A DNA stretch of 29,228 nt from Bacteroidales bacterium. Lineage in GTDB: Bacteria > Bacteroidota > Bacteroidia > Bacteroidales > Muribaculaceae. A model generated the notes under the pieces. That model saw only the letters and a list, made by a program, of their open reading frames with translations, had not been told where the DNA came from and did not search any database. The stretch lies in NCBI GenBank assembly GCA_019416425.1, contig DXXK01000055.1, forward strand, positions 1 through 29,228, written 5' to 3'. Made by a program: the position numbers and the translations under genes. Positions 22,650-29,087 of this stretch are shown piece by piece. The first letter of the stretch is position 1; every line of letters starts with the position of its first letter.

Positions 22650-23009
22650 ATGAGAGCAGCTATTAAATTTATCAATGCACTTACAAAGTTCTATGCTTTT
22701 GTCAAGATGTCAATGTCTCGGGACCGACGCAATGGATTACCTAATCATAACAATTTTAGCCCAATACAAGGTGGTATCATTGTGGCAAGTGCATTTACAT
22801 TCATAACTTTTGGTAGTTATATCGGCGCTTGGATTTCGCTTGTTGTACTTGGGTTTCTTTGGGTATTATTAGAAAATAAAAAATCACGACTTTATTATGT
22901 TGAGTTTCTTAAATTGCCTTCAAAGGTTCAAAAGAGATGGACTATATTTTCATGGGTCGCAACAGCGGTTCTATGGATATACATTTTTGCGCTGATTATT
23001 GCTTTATGA
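22650..23009 (+). CDS. Unknown membrane protein
   Basis: A 119-aa protein with a basic N-terminus, two close membrane segments at about residues 44-74, a KKSRLYYVEFLKLPSKVQKR loop, and a final hydrophobic helix at about 98-118. No family recognised. It follows a 70-bp gap with no recognisable gene: a 12-codon ATG frame begins right after the previous stop and is probably not translated. Size and topology resemble the other small membrane proteins of this array. Confidence 0.5.
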   Translation: MRAAIKFINALTKFYAFVKMSMSRDRRNGLPNHNNFSPIQGGIIVASAFTFITFGSYIGAWISLVVLGFLWVLLENKKSRLYYVEFLKLPSKVQKRWTIFSWVATAVLWIYIFALIIAL

Positions 23010-23244
23010 AAATTAGAGATGTTTATACGTTCATGGTTCGGGTCAGCAGTTCTTCATATCGGAGCCGGGAAAGCTTCGGTATGGGAGTCTTCGGTTGTTC
23101 TGTCGCGGTCAGAAAGTATCATATCGGCAAATCCGCTATGGTTCGGAAGATTTCAATAACATAGATCATGCTGACAACAATCTTGCCAACGGATTTCTCG
23201 GCTTCCTCGTTCTCGCAGCAATTCTGATTATAATAGCCCAATAG
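23010..23244 (+). pseudogene. Ambiguous stretch, probable remnant of a small membrane gene
   Basis: All three plus-strand frames are open for about 50 codons. One begins with ATG at 23006 (52 codons), one with ATG at 23019 (46 codons). The third, 23017-23244, has no ATG but ends in a clear hydrophobic helix (FLGFLVLAAILIII) just before the next gene. A frameshift between the 23019 frame and the third frame near 23150 would join a start to this membrane tail. I take it as a degraded or frameshifted gene. Confidence 0.35.
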
Positions 23245-23251
23245 TATAAAT

Positions 23252-23923
23252 ATGAAGAATGATATATCAATGAAATATTATAAGCTATCACATGACCTGA
23301 GGATGGGCAAGAAATACCCACAAGTAGATTGTCTTTGTCCTTTCACGGCATCTCAAATAAGTCCGTGGAATAAACTATTACGTAATCCCGATTTGAAATT
23401 CAAATTAAAAAAGGGGGCTATTATGTCAGACTATATCTCCACGACAGCCGGACCTGGGTGTGATATGCTTATATCTCCTGAATTATATGACTGTATCAGG
23501 CTTTTCAATGTCATGCCGTATCAGGTTTTTCCAGCTTTAATTGACGCCAATAAAGATATTAGGGAATACTTGTGGTTACATCTATACGGACTTCCTTTCG
23601 TGGATTTAATAGACTACAAAAAATCATCATTCATCAGGACAGAGTGGACTATTCCACAAGATTCTATTGCTCTGGAGTCTTTCAGCCAATATCAGCAATT
23701 AAAATCACAGGATAAGACTGGGGCTTTTGGCGTAACATTTGATTCGCTCACATTAAGAGATAGAAGCATAATTTGGGATTTGTTCTTTCCGTTTCCATTC
23801 GACAGTACAATCGTTATATCTGAACGATTAGCGGATGAGTTAATCAAGTCCAATTATACCGGTTTGTCAATCGAACCGACTGATTTAATCTCTTGCACAT
23901 TGAATAATGAAACTGACCGATAA
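23252..23923 (+). CDS. Imm11/DUF1629-like immunity protein (tentative)
   Basis: A 223-aa soluble protein. LKKGAIMSDYISTTAGPGCD, LISPELYDCIRLFNVMPYQV and VISERLADELIKSNYTGLSI follow the order seen in Imm11-type (DUF1629) immunity proteins, with strands, a 'lvS' helix and a 'GxxFxP'-like end (GLSIEP). Such proteins neutralise toxins delivered by contact-dependent systems. An internal ATG at 23270 (MKYYKLSHD) is an alternative start that looks like the family's first residues. The last 17 bp overlap seam copy 1, so its end, NNETDR, is encoded by the seam. Confidence 0.5.
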   Translation: MKNDISMKYYKLSHDLRMGKKYPQVDCLCPFTASQISPWNKLLRNPDLKFKLKKGAIMSDYISTTAGPGCDMLISPELYDCIRLFNVMPYQVFPALIDANKDIREYLWLHLYGLPFVDLIDYKKSSFIRTEWTIPQDSIALESFSQYQQLKSQDKTGAFGVTFDSLTLRDRSIIWDLFFPFPFDSTIVISERLADELIKSNYTGLSIEPTDLISCTLNNETDR

Positions 23924-23934
23924 ACGATTTTGGA
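23907..23934 (+). repeat. Seam repeat, copy 1
   Basis: First copy of the 28-bp seam. It starts at an ATG overlapping the upstream stop, encodes MKLTDKRFW, and contains the 14-bp core TAAACGATTTTGGA at 23921-23934. The core is identical at 24949-24962, 25625-25638 and 26765-26778. Confidence 0.75.
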
Positions 23935-24002
23935 ACGGAGAGAACAAAAAAAACAAAAAGTCGGAGAACCCTATATGGAAAACAGATTACAGTTTCTACT
24001 AA
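23907..24002 (+). pseudogene. Seam-initiated 31-codon frame, truncated cargo gene
   Basis: This frame starts in the seam (MKLTDKRFWNGENKKNKKSE) and stops after 31 codons. In the other seam genes a membrane helix follows directly; here the sequence is lysine/asparagine-rich and runs into an overlapping gene in another frame. It is best read as the 5' stump of a lost cargo gene, or as a short leader peptide for the overlapping gene. Confidence 0.4.
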
Positions 24003-24469
24003 GAAAAAATAAAGGTAAGCAGTATCTTCCCGAATATCAGGAACAACTGTCCAAACTTGTTATCGGTGACAACTTCAAGATATTGAGTTTGGAAGACTCC
24101 GATACAATATCTGCGGAAATTATACAGAACGGCGAATTGTTTCAGCAGGGCAATGTCGCTTGGAAATCCCAACGGATTCCGTTTTTGGAGAAAACCGAAT
24201 TGAAACAGATTCTGTTACATATCGGGAGAAGATATAACGATGCGGTTTATATGGCAATCAAGCATTCCGACCTATGTGGCAGAGTAGTCTTGAATGGAAT
24301 AGATTTCTTTAATGCCGATTTTCAATATGAGGATGAGCATAGCGGACTGATTGTGTTTTACGACCTAAGTTTAACCAATTCGCTGGTGATTGATTTCTAC
24401 GAAGAATGGAATGAATATTATTATGATGTGGAAATATACGGTAAAGATTGGTCGCCGAATTGTATATAA
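23975..24469 (+). CDS. Unknown soluble cargo protein
   Basis: A 164-aa acidic protein starting MENRLQFLLRKNKGKQYLPE. An ATG at 23930 would add 15 polar residues encoded by the seam stump, so the later start is preferred. The last third is beta-rich and aromatic (GLIVFYDLSLTNSLVIDFYE, EWNEYYYDVEIYGKDW). The acidic, compact, single-domain look is common among immunity proteins, but I recognise no family. Confidence 0.55.
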   Translation: MENRLQFLLRKNKGKQYLPEYQEQLSKLVIGDNFKILSLEDSDTISAEIIQNGELFQQGNVAWKSQRIPFLEKTELKQILLHIGRRYNDAVYMAIKHSDLCGRVVLNGIDFFNADFQYEDEHSGLIVFYDLSLTNSLVIDFYEEWNEYYYDVEIYGKDWSPNCI

Positions 24470-24474
24470 CAATA

Positions 24475-24567
24475 ATGAAAAAATGTCATAAACATATCTG
24501 GAATAAAATTCTAAAGCATCCATTGTGGTATCTCTTTGGGATGTTTGTATTAGTGAAAAGAAGTTAG
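24475..24567 (+). CDS. 30-residue peptide with a diverged seam start
   Basis: A 30-codon frame starting MKKCHKHIWNKILKHPLWYL, followed by a short hydrophobic end. K6, W9 and N10 coincide with the seam peptide, and the DNA keeps TAAAC and TGGAA at the same offsets. It is therefore a diverged fifth seam followed by the start of a membrane helix. It stops two bases before the next gene. It is either a small membrane peptide or another truncated gene. Confidence 0.4.
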   Translation: MKKCHKHIWNKILKHPLWYLFGMFVLVKRS

Positions 24568-24569
24568 CG

Positions 24570-24938
24570 ATGAAAAACGAAATTTATCATACTATAAATG
24601 TGATTGGTTGTGAGTGTTCAGTTAATTCTATTGACTATGATGCTTCCGACCTTATTGTTGCGCTTGACCGATTTGACAATAATAAGACAGTTACAATCCG
24701 ATTTAAGAATGTATTTGCGTATAGAGTTACTCTTGAACATTTTAGAATTATTGAGGTAATGGACGGAGTGACTTCTCATCCATTATACGAGGTCAGTAAT
24801 TCTATATATTTGAATGAAGTGATGGCAACAGGCATGAGAATGTTATACGGTTCTTCTCTCAATGTGAAACACTATGCCATAAAGACAACAGAGCATATCG
24901 TTGATGTATTAACTTCTGAAGCCTATATCATAGAATGA
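24570..24938 (+). CDS. Unknown soluble cargo protein
   Basis: A 122-aa beta-rich protein starting MKNEIYHTINVIGCECSVNS, with DLIVALDRFDNNKTVTIRFK and FAYRVTLEHFRIIEV. The frame is open from 24525, but the ATG at 24570 directly follows the preceding small frame and gives the more likely N-terminus. The end (SLNVKHYAIKTTEHIVDVLT) resembles small immunity-like folds; no family recognised. It overlaps the next gene, and seam copy 2, by 4 bp (ATGA). Confidence 0.6.
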   Translation: MKNEIYHTINVIGCECSVNSIDYDASDLIVALDRFDNNKTVTIRFKNVFAYRVTLEHFRIIEVMDGVTSHPLYEVSNSIYLNEVMATGMRMLYGSSLNVKHYAIKTTEHIVDVLTSEAYIIE

Positions 24939-24962
24939 AACAGACCGCTAAACGATTTTGGA
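24935..24962 (+). repeat. Seam repeat, copy 2
   Basis: Second copy, encoding MKQTAKRFW at the start of the 229-residue protein, with the invariant core at 24949-24962. It differs from copy 1 at only three positions in the 5' half. Confidence 0.75.
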
Positions 24963-25624
24963 ATTGGCACACACTTATCGTAGTGTTGATTATCTCACTA
25001 CTGATTGCGATTGTCGTGTTTTTCAAAAGGTGTATGACAACTGATACTGCTGATATAGAGCGTGTGGGAAATGAAATTATCGGAATGATTGATGATTTTC
25101 AAAAAAGGAATAACCGGCTTCCTGTTGGTCTTAATGAATTGGGGAGTCCTTTCACGGATAGAAGCGAGACATACGAATATCGGGATTATCTATTTTATTA
25201 TGAACCTGCTAAAGACGGACAATATTGGCTTACCGTTACGTTTGGACCTGATGAGAATTACACCTATTATTCACAGCGTAAATATTGGATATGGGATTAT
25301 GATCAGAACCCGACAGCGGAAAAGCAAGAAGAACTATTCGAGGAAGTATTCCAGTCATATAAGCCCGTATGGAAATATGATAGTCTTCGTGCAAACACAG
25401 ACAGCATCAATACAATCTATCCGTCTGCTCCAGATTCGATGATTTATTGCCGTCAATACTATGATGACGGGAAACTTGCCGCAGAAGGATGGATGCTCCA
25501 AGATTGGAGTAGAGAAGGCGACTACACAGATAATATCGGGACATGGAAATATTACACACGCGATGGCATAATGATAGAAAAGCAGTGGCCGTTAAAAATG
25601 ATATCGAGCAATGAAACTGACTGA
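24935..25624 (+). CDS. Seam-initiated membrane-anchored protein with pseudopilin-like and MORN-like parts
   Basis: A 229-aa protein. The seam peptide is followed by a membrane helix at about residues 12-31. Next comes VGNEIIGMIDDFQKRNNRLP and VGLNELGSPF, which resembles the 'I-x-x-Y-x-x-x-x-x-x-x-P-x-x-L-x-x-L' part of type II secretion pseudopilins. The C-terminus has YYDDGKLAAEGWM and GTWKYYTRDG, like MORN repeats. The domain would face the periplasm. The function is unknown; an envelope immunity role is possible. The stop lies in seam copy 3, giving the end NETD. Confidence 0.6.
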   Translation: MKQTAKRFWNWHTLIVVLIISLLIAIVVFFKRCMTTDTADIERVGNEIIGMIDDFQKRNNRLPVGLNELGSPFTDRSETYEYRDYLFYYEPAKDGQYWLTVTFGPDENYTYYSQRKYWIWDYDQNPTAEKQEELFEEVFQSYKPVWKYDSLRANTDSINTIYPSAPDSMIYCRQYYDDGKLAAEGWMLQDWSREGDYTDNIGTWKYYTRDGIMIEKQWPLKMISSNETD

Positions 25625-25638
25625 TAAACGATTTTGGA
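25611..25638 (+). repeat. Seam repeat, copy 3
   Basis: Third copy, encoding MKLTDKRFW, with the invariant core at 25625-25638. It differs from copy 1 by a single base (ACT instead of ACC for T4), which also creates the upstream gene's TGA stop. Confidence 0.75.
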
Positions 25639-26078
25639 AGTTTGAGGCAATGATGCTACTTTGTGGTGTCATATTGTTATGCCAAATGTTAGTCGTACTT
25701 TTATGCAACGGAGTCGAGTTTGAATCGTGCAACGGGGCTGCGCTGATATTGCTGTTTCCTGCGTTGTGCCTTTCTTTTGCGATATCAGGCGTTCCGACAT
25801 GGCTGATGTATAAAGGAAATTCGTGGCTGAGGCTTGCGGGATGGCTGTATCTGTTTTCTGCTGTGCTGCTGATTGTGCCGCTCTTAACATTCTTATTCGA
25901 CTGGAATCCTGTCACAGCAAATATACGACCGGACAACATACCTGCGGATGAGGGCAAATACTTTACAGACAACGAATTTATAATTATGATTTGTGCAGGA
26001 TGGGTGGTTCTCCTCATTATCCCCGTGTTGATTATATCATATCTTACCAATCGTTGGATTGCACTTGATGCAAATTAA
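25611..26078 (+). CDS. Seam-initiated polytopic membrane protein
   Basis: A 155-aa protein. The seam peptide MKLTDKRFWKF is followed by four hydrophobic segments at about residues 13-31, 40-62, 75-95 and 125-147, with a polar loop (DNIPADEGKYFTDNEF) before the last. No family recognised. It overlaps the upstream gene by 14 bp. The shared N-terminus with two other membrane genes here suggests the tail serves insertion or expression. Confidence 0.6.
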   Translation: MKLTDKRFWKFEAMMLLCGVILLCQMLVVLLCNGVEFESCNGAALILLFPALCLSFAISGVPTWLMYKGNSWLRLAGWLYLFSAVLLIVPLLTFLFDWNPVTANIRPDNIPADEGKYFTDNEFIIMICAGWVVLLIIPVLIISYLTNRWIALDAN

Positions 26079-26109
26079 TTATCACAGTAAATAATCAAAC
26101 GATTATCAT

Positions 26110-26754
26110 ATGACCGACAAGGAGTATAGAAAAATAATAGCCGATGCGAGGCGTAGCGTGAGCCGGAAATATGGCTTTCGTCAAAGCTCTTATATCAATT
26201 TCAAGGTAGATGGCGGCTACTTTTTCTGTCTGTATTTTCTGACCGGAGAGGTCCGGCTTACTGTCAAGCCGATGTATGCCGATGATTTGTGGTGGGATAT
26301 ATGGGGCGCGACGGAAAACAAGAAAGAGCCTCTGAGCTTGCGCGGAATAGGCGCATACTCTCTTTCAGGTCAAAAGCTGTTTTCATACGAGATTAAAAAT
26401 ACAACCGAAAAGAGCAAGCTTGAAAATCAATTTGAGCAGTTATTTAATGGTGCAACCGCTGAAATAACAAAGTTTATAGCGGATAATCCTGATGCTGACA
26501 CCTTTTATCCCGATGAATCCAAGATGGATCACGACCCTGACCGTCTTCTTTACCTTATGGCTCTCATCCATAATGGCAAAGAGGAAATAGCATTGGAAAT
26601 TATTAAAGGCGCTCGTAAAAATAAGCATAGATGTGAGTTTCAAAGCGGAATGTTTAGCGATAGCTATACATATATCCGACGTTGGTGCAACCGTGAAAAT
26701 TCAATATGTAATAAAGTTGCCTCAATCGTTAAGAAACTATTTGAAAACTTTTGA
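26110..26754 (+). CDS. Unknown soluble cargo protein, immunity-like
   Basis: A 214-aa soluble protein, MTDKEYRKIIADARRSVSRK at the start. A beta-rich N-terminal half (INFKVDGGYFFCLYFLTGEV, LTVKPMYADDLWWDIW) resembles the general DUF4304-type immunity layout. A helical C-terminal half follows (RLLYLMALIHNGKEEIALEI, SDSYTYIRRWCNR). I recognise no exact family. Its start is not a seam, but its stop overlaps seam copy 4 by 3 bases. Confidence 0.55.
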   Translation: MTDKEYRKIIADARRSVSRKYGFRQSSYINFKVDGGYFFCLYFLTGEVRLTVKPMYADDLWWDIWGATENKKEPLSLRGIGAYSLSGQKLFSYEIKNTTEKSKLENQFEQLFNGATAEITKFIADNPDADTFYPDESKMDHDPDRLLYLMALIHNGKEEIALEIIKGARKNKHRCEFQSGMFSDSYTYIRRWCNRENSICNKVASIVKKLFENF

Positions 26755-26778
26755 AACTGAACAATAAACGATTTTGGA
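26751..26778 (+). repeat. Seam repeat, copy 4, with TTG start
   Basis: Fourth copy, encoding (M)KLNNKRFW with TTG in place of ATG. The invariant core is at 26765-26778. TTG forms a 4-bp overlap (TTGA) with the upstream stop. Confidence 0.7.
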
Positions 26779-27098
26779 TAGCGTGGGGAGTGTTGCTCGT
26801 TGTCATGGTCTGGTGTTGTATATCCGAGGGTTGGCGGGAAGATACAGCAATGCTCGGCGGAGCTTATGCATTGTCGCTGTTATCGACTTGGCTGTGCCAT
26901 AAGATAAGGCCGAGAATTGCTTACGGCAATTTGATTGTGATGGTAGCCTATAATGCGATATTGGCTTATAATCTTGTCTTTAACAGCCAATACGGAGCCG
27001 GAATGACATGGTGGTTTTTCGCATTGCTGCTGAACACCATACATTCAATCGGTTTGATGATTTTTGTCCTCTTATCCACTCAAAAGCGGAATTTATGA
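26751..27098 (+). CDS. Seam-initiated small membrane protein, last cargo gene
   Basis: A 115-aa protein starting at TTG with KLNNKRFWIAW. Four hydrophobic segments lie at about residues 9-23, 32-48, 58-77 and 85-107. Aromatic residues are frequent (WWFFALL). The seam shows that the TTG is the homologous start; no in-frame ATG is found before residue 19. No family recognised. It ends the plus-strand array, 28 bp before the terminator of the convergent mobilisation operon. Confidence 0.55.
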   Translation: MKLNNKRFWIAWGVLLVVMVWCCISEGWREDTAMLGGAYALSLLSTWLCHKIRPRIAYGNLIVMVAYNAILAYNLVFNSQYGAGMTWWFFALLLNTIHSIGLMIFVLLSTQKRNL

Positions 27099-27125
27099 TT
27101 CCCTTTACAGAAAGAAATTAAAAAA

Positions 27126-27159
27126 GCCGCCGAGAGGGAGGATTGGCTCTCTCGGCGGC
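27126..27159 (-). terminator. Rho-independent terminator of the mobilisation operon
   Basis: GCCGCCGAGAG (27126-27136) pairs perfectly with CTCTCGGCGGC (27149-27159), 11 bp with a 12-nt loop. Read on the minus strand, the stem is followed at once by a run of T residues, and it stands 8 bp beyond the stop of the 251-residue gene. It may also stop plus-strand transcripts from the cargo array, although no T-run follows on that side. Confidence 0.85.
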
Positions 27160-27166
27160 GCGGTGG

Positions 27167-27922
27167 TTATTTCTCAGTCGGATTGAAATAGAGGAAGGTT
27201 TCTTCTATGTGTCGGGATTTTTCGAGCTGGCGGGTAAGATCCTTTATGGAATCCTGCTCCTGCTGTGTGCCGACAGCAAAGGTTTTCTCTCGGCGAAGCA
27301 AATCTTCCTGCTGCTTGCCTTCCCACCAAAGCCTTTCGTAGCGGTAGAGCCACTCGGTATTTCGCAGGCTCTCATTGTCCTTATAGAGATGGAAACAACC
27401 TATGCCGAGACCGACAGCGATAAGCAATAGGGCTCCGGCAACGGCATAAACCCATTTGGGGATTGCCGCCCAGATAGCACCGTTGACGATGCTATACATC
27501 CGGTCGTTGAGACGCTTTGCCGATTCGTTGAACTGACAGGTCTGACTTGCGAACTCGTCGCGGATGCCTGCGTGAAGCGCATTTTTTACATTCTTGTCAA
27601 GTCCGTCCTTAAAGGCGATGACGAAGGCTTCTGCCAGTTCTTTGGGGAACTGCGAGAAGTCAAGACTTTTGAGGGCCTCGATTTTTTGTTTGGCGAGTGC
27701 CGCCTCTACGAGTCGTTTTACCGATTCGTTGGTGGCAATGTTCGCGGGCAGCTCCACTTGGATTTTCTCCGGGATTGCTGATGCCGACGGTTCCGTCTGC
27801 ACAGGCTCGGATGCCAGTCGGGTATCAATGTCTGTCAGCAAATCCTTGTTCTCTTTCGCGGTTTTGAGAAGGTCGTCAATCTTCTCGTCTTGTTTCTTGA
27901 CGAGTGAGTATAAATCTGCCAT
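27167..27922 (-). CDS. Coiled-coil, single-pass membrane protein downstream of the relaxase
   Basis: A 251-aa protein. The N-terminus (LYSLVKKQDEKIDDLLKTAK, to about residue 40) is a coiled coil. A second helical region spans about 65-140. One membrane helix lies at about 158-180 (WVYAVAGALLLIAVGLGIGC), then a charged C-terminal coiled coil. It begins 2 bp after the relaxase stop, so the two are co-translated. Comparable mobilisation accessory proteins occur in Bacteroides elements, but I cannot assign a named family. It may tether the relaxosome to the membrane (inference). Confidence 0.65.
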   Translation of the reverse strand: MADLYSLVKKQDEKIDDLLKTAKENKDLLTDIDTRLASEPVQTEPSASAIPEKIQVELPANIATNESVKRLVEAALAKQKIEALKSLDFSQFPKELAEAFVIAFKDGLDKNVKNALHAGIRDEFASQTCQFNESAKRLNDRMYSIVNGAIWAAIPKWVYAVAGALLLIAVGLGIGCFHLYKDNESLRNTEWLYRYERLWWEGKQQEDLLRREKTFAVGTQQEQDSIKDLTRQLEKSRHIEETFLYFNPTEK

Positions 27923-27924
27923 TG

Positions 27925-28872
27925 TTATAATGATCTTCCTTTTTTCTTTTTGGGTTTCTTTTTCATCGCTCGGATGAAGGCTTCTTCCTCGGGGTCATAG
28001 CCGGGCCCGACTTGGAACAGTCCGCCCACTGCCTGACATCCGATTTCGACTATGTTCTCCACGACATTAGCCACAGGAGCCTCCTTGACCTTTGCTGTCA
28101 CTGAAACAGGCTGCTGTCGCTGTGGCTGAACCTCTCTTATTTCTGCGTTCTTGGCAAAAAAATTGTCGAGACGCCTGTAGGAAAACGCACGGTCAATCTT
28201 CGAGCCGTTAAAGGTAAATTCGCCGTCGGAGAACCGTATGCCCTGCGGCTTGCCGGTGTCGCGGTCGTTGTAAAATTCGACTGTTATCCCGGCCGGAGCG
28301 AGGCGGCGGCGAAATTCATCCCACGATTTGCAGCGGTACATCGCCGCCTGAATTTTGGGCTTCATCTCGGCAATCGCATCCTCATACAGCTTCTTTTTCG
28401 GCGAAAAAGTCAGTCCGTATTTCAGTTTTATTGCCTTGGTCGCGTCACGACTTTTGTCGAAATTATTGCTTTCGTCGATGGCTTTGCCGTGAAGATTCAC
28501 GCGATTATAGACGATATGGAAATGCGGCGAGCCGGTTTCGAGATGTCGCACAATCAGATATTGCGTGTCCCTGATGCCCATCCGTTCCATATATTCTTTC
28601 GCCAGTTGCACCATAAAATCATCGGTGAGACGGGGTAAATCTGCCTTGTCGAAACTCACGGCTATGTGTCCGATGGGCTTGCTGATTCTCTTGTTGAGAC
28701 TCGCCCCGATCTCGAAACTGTCCACAATTCTGCGATAATCGTTGCCGAAAACGCTGTCAGAATCTATCAGCCTCCATGTGTCAGCGGTGTATTTTCCCTT
28801 GTCATGGAACTCACGCATGACATATCCCACGATGTCGGATGCGGCTCCCTTTGCGAGTATTTTAGCTATCAT
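27925..28872 (-). CDS. mobB: Relaxase, MOBP-like (VirD2/MobA relaxase domain)
   Basis: A 315-aa conjugative relaxase that would nick the origin of transfer and lead the strand into the recipient. The metal-binding motif is HLETGSPHFHIVYNRVN, with H110, H117 and H119 (and E112). Residue Y17, in SDIVGYVMR, is a candidate catalytic tyrosine. SKPIGHIAVSFDKAD is the family's second motif. The C-terminus is basic (KKKPKKKKG). Length and motifs match the relaxases called MobB in Bacteroides conjugative transposons. The start forms a 4-bp overlap (ATGA, counted from 28872) with the accessory frame upstream. Confidence 0.9.
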   Translation of the reverse strand: MIAKILAKGAASDIVGYVMREFHDKGKYTADTWRLIDSDSVFGNDYRRIVDSFEIGASLNKRISKPIGHIAVSFDKADLPRLTDDFMVQLAKEYMERMGIRDTQYLIVRHLETGSPHFHIVYNRVNLHGKAIDESNNFDKSRDATKAIKLKYGLTFSPKKKLYEDAIAEMKPKIQAAMYRCKSWDEFRRRLAPAGITVEFYNDRDTGKPQGIRFSDGEFTFNGSKIDRAFSYRRLDNFFAKNAEIREVQPQRQQPVSVTAKVKEAPVANVVENIVEIGCQAVGGLFQVGPGYDPEEEAFIRAMKKKPKKKKGRSL

Positions 28873-29087
28873 AATAATGAGGAATTTGAGGTTTTCAACT
28901 TACCAAGAGTGGCTAAAATTCCGTCGAGACAAGCCTCTGCTTTACGCTTTGTCGAGGGCCATGCGTTAGCCTGACACGCCTTGACTTGAGCGTTTAGATT
29001 CTTGCCTTGATACATCAGTTCCCGTATCGCCTCTCGTTCAAAATCGGTGAGACGACCGACAATCGAGAGCCGGAATGCCGAGATTCT
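28869..29087 (-). pseudogene. Remnant of a MobA/MobC-type relaxosome accessory gene
   Basis: A frame of 72 codons, without an ATG in its first 24 codons, ends inside the relaxase start. It reads RISAFRLSIVGRLTDFEREA, then MYQGKNLNAQVKACQANAW and ACLDGILATLGKL. The order 'LTxxE ... GxNLNxxxxxxNA ... LxxIxxxL' is that of MobA/MobC-type accessory proteins preceding relaxases. The frame is closed upstream by TAG at 29091-29093, and all minus-strand frames beyond it contain stops, so the ribbon-helix-helix N-terminus is missing or frameshifted. An ATG at 29015 could give a 48-residue product. Confidence 0.45.
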
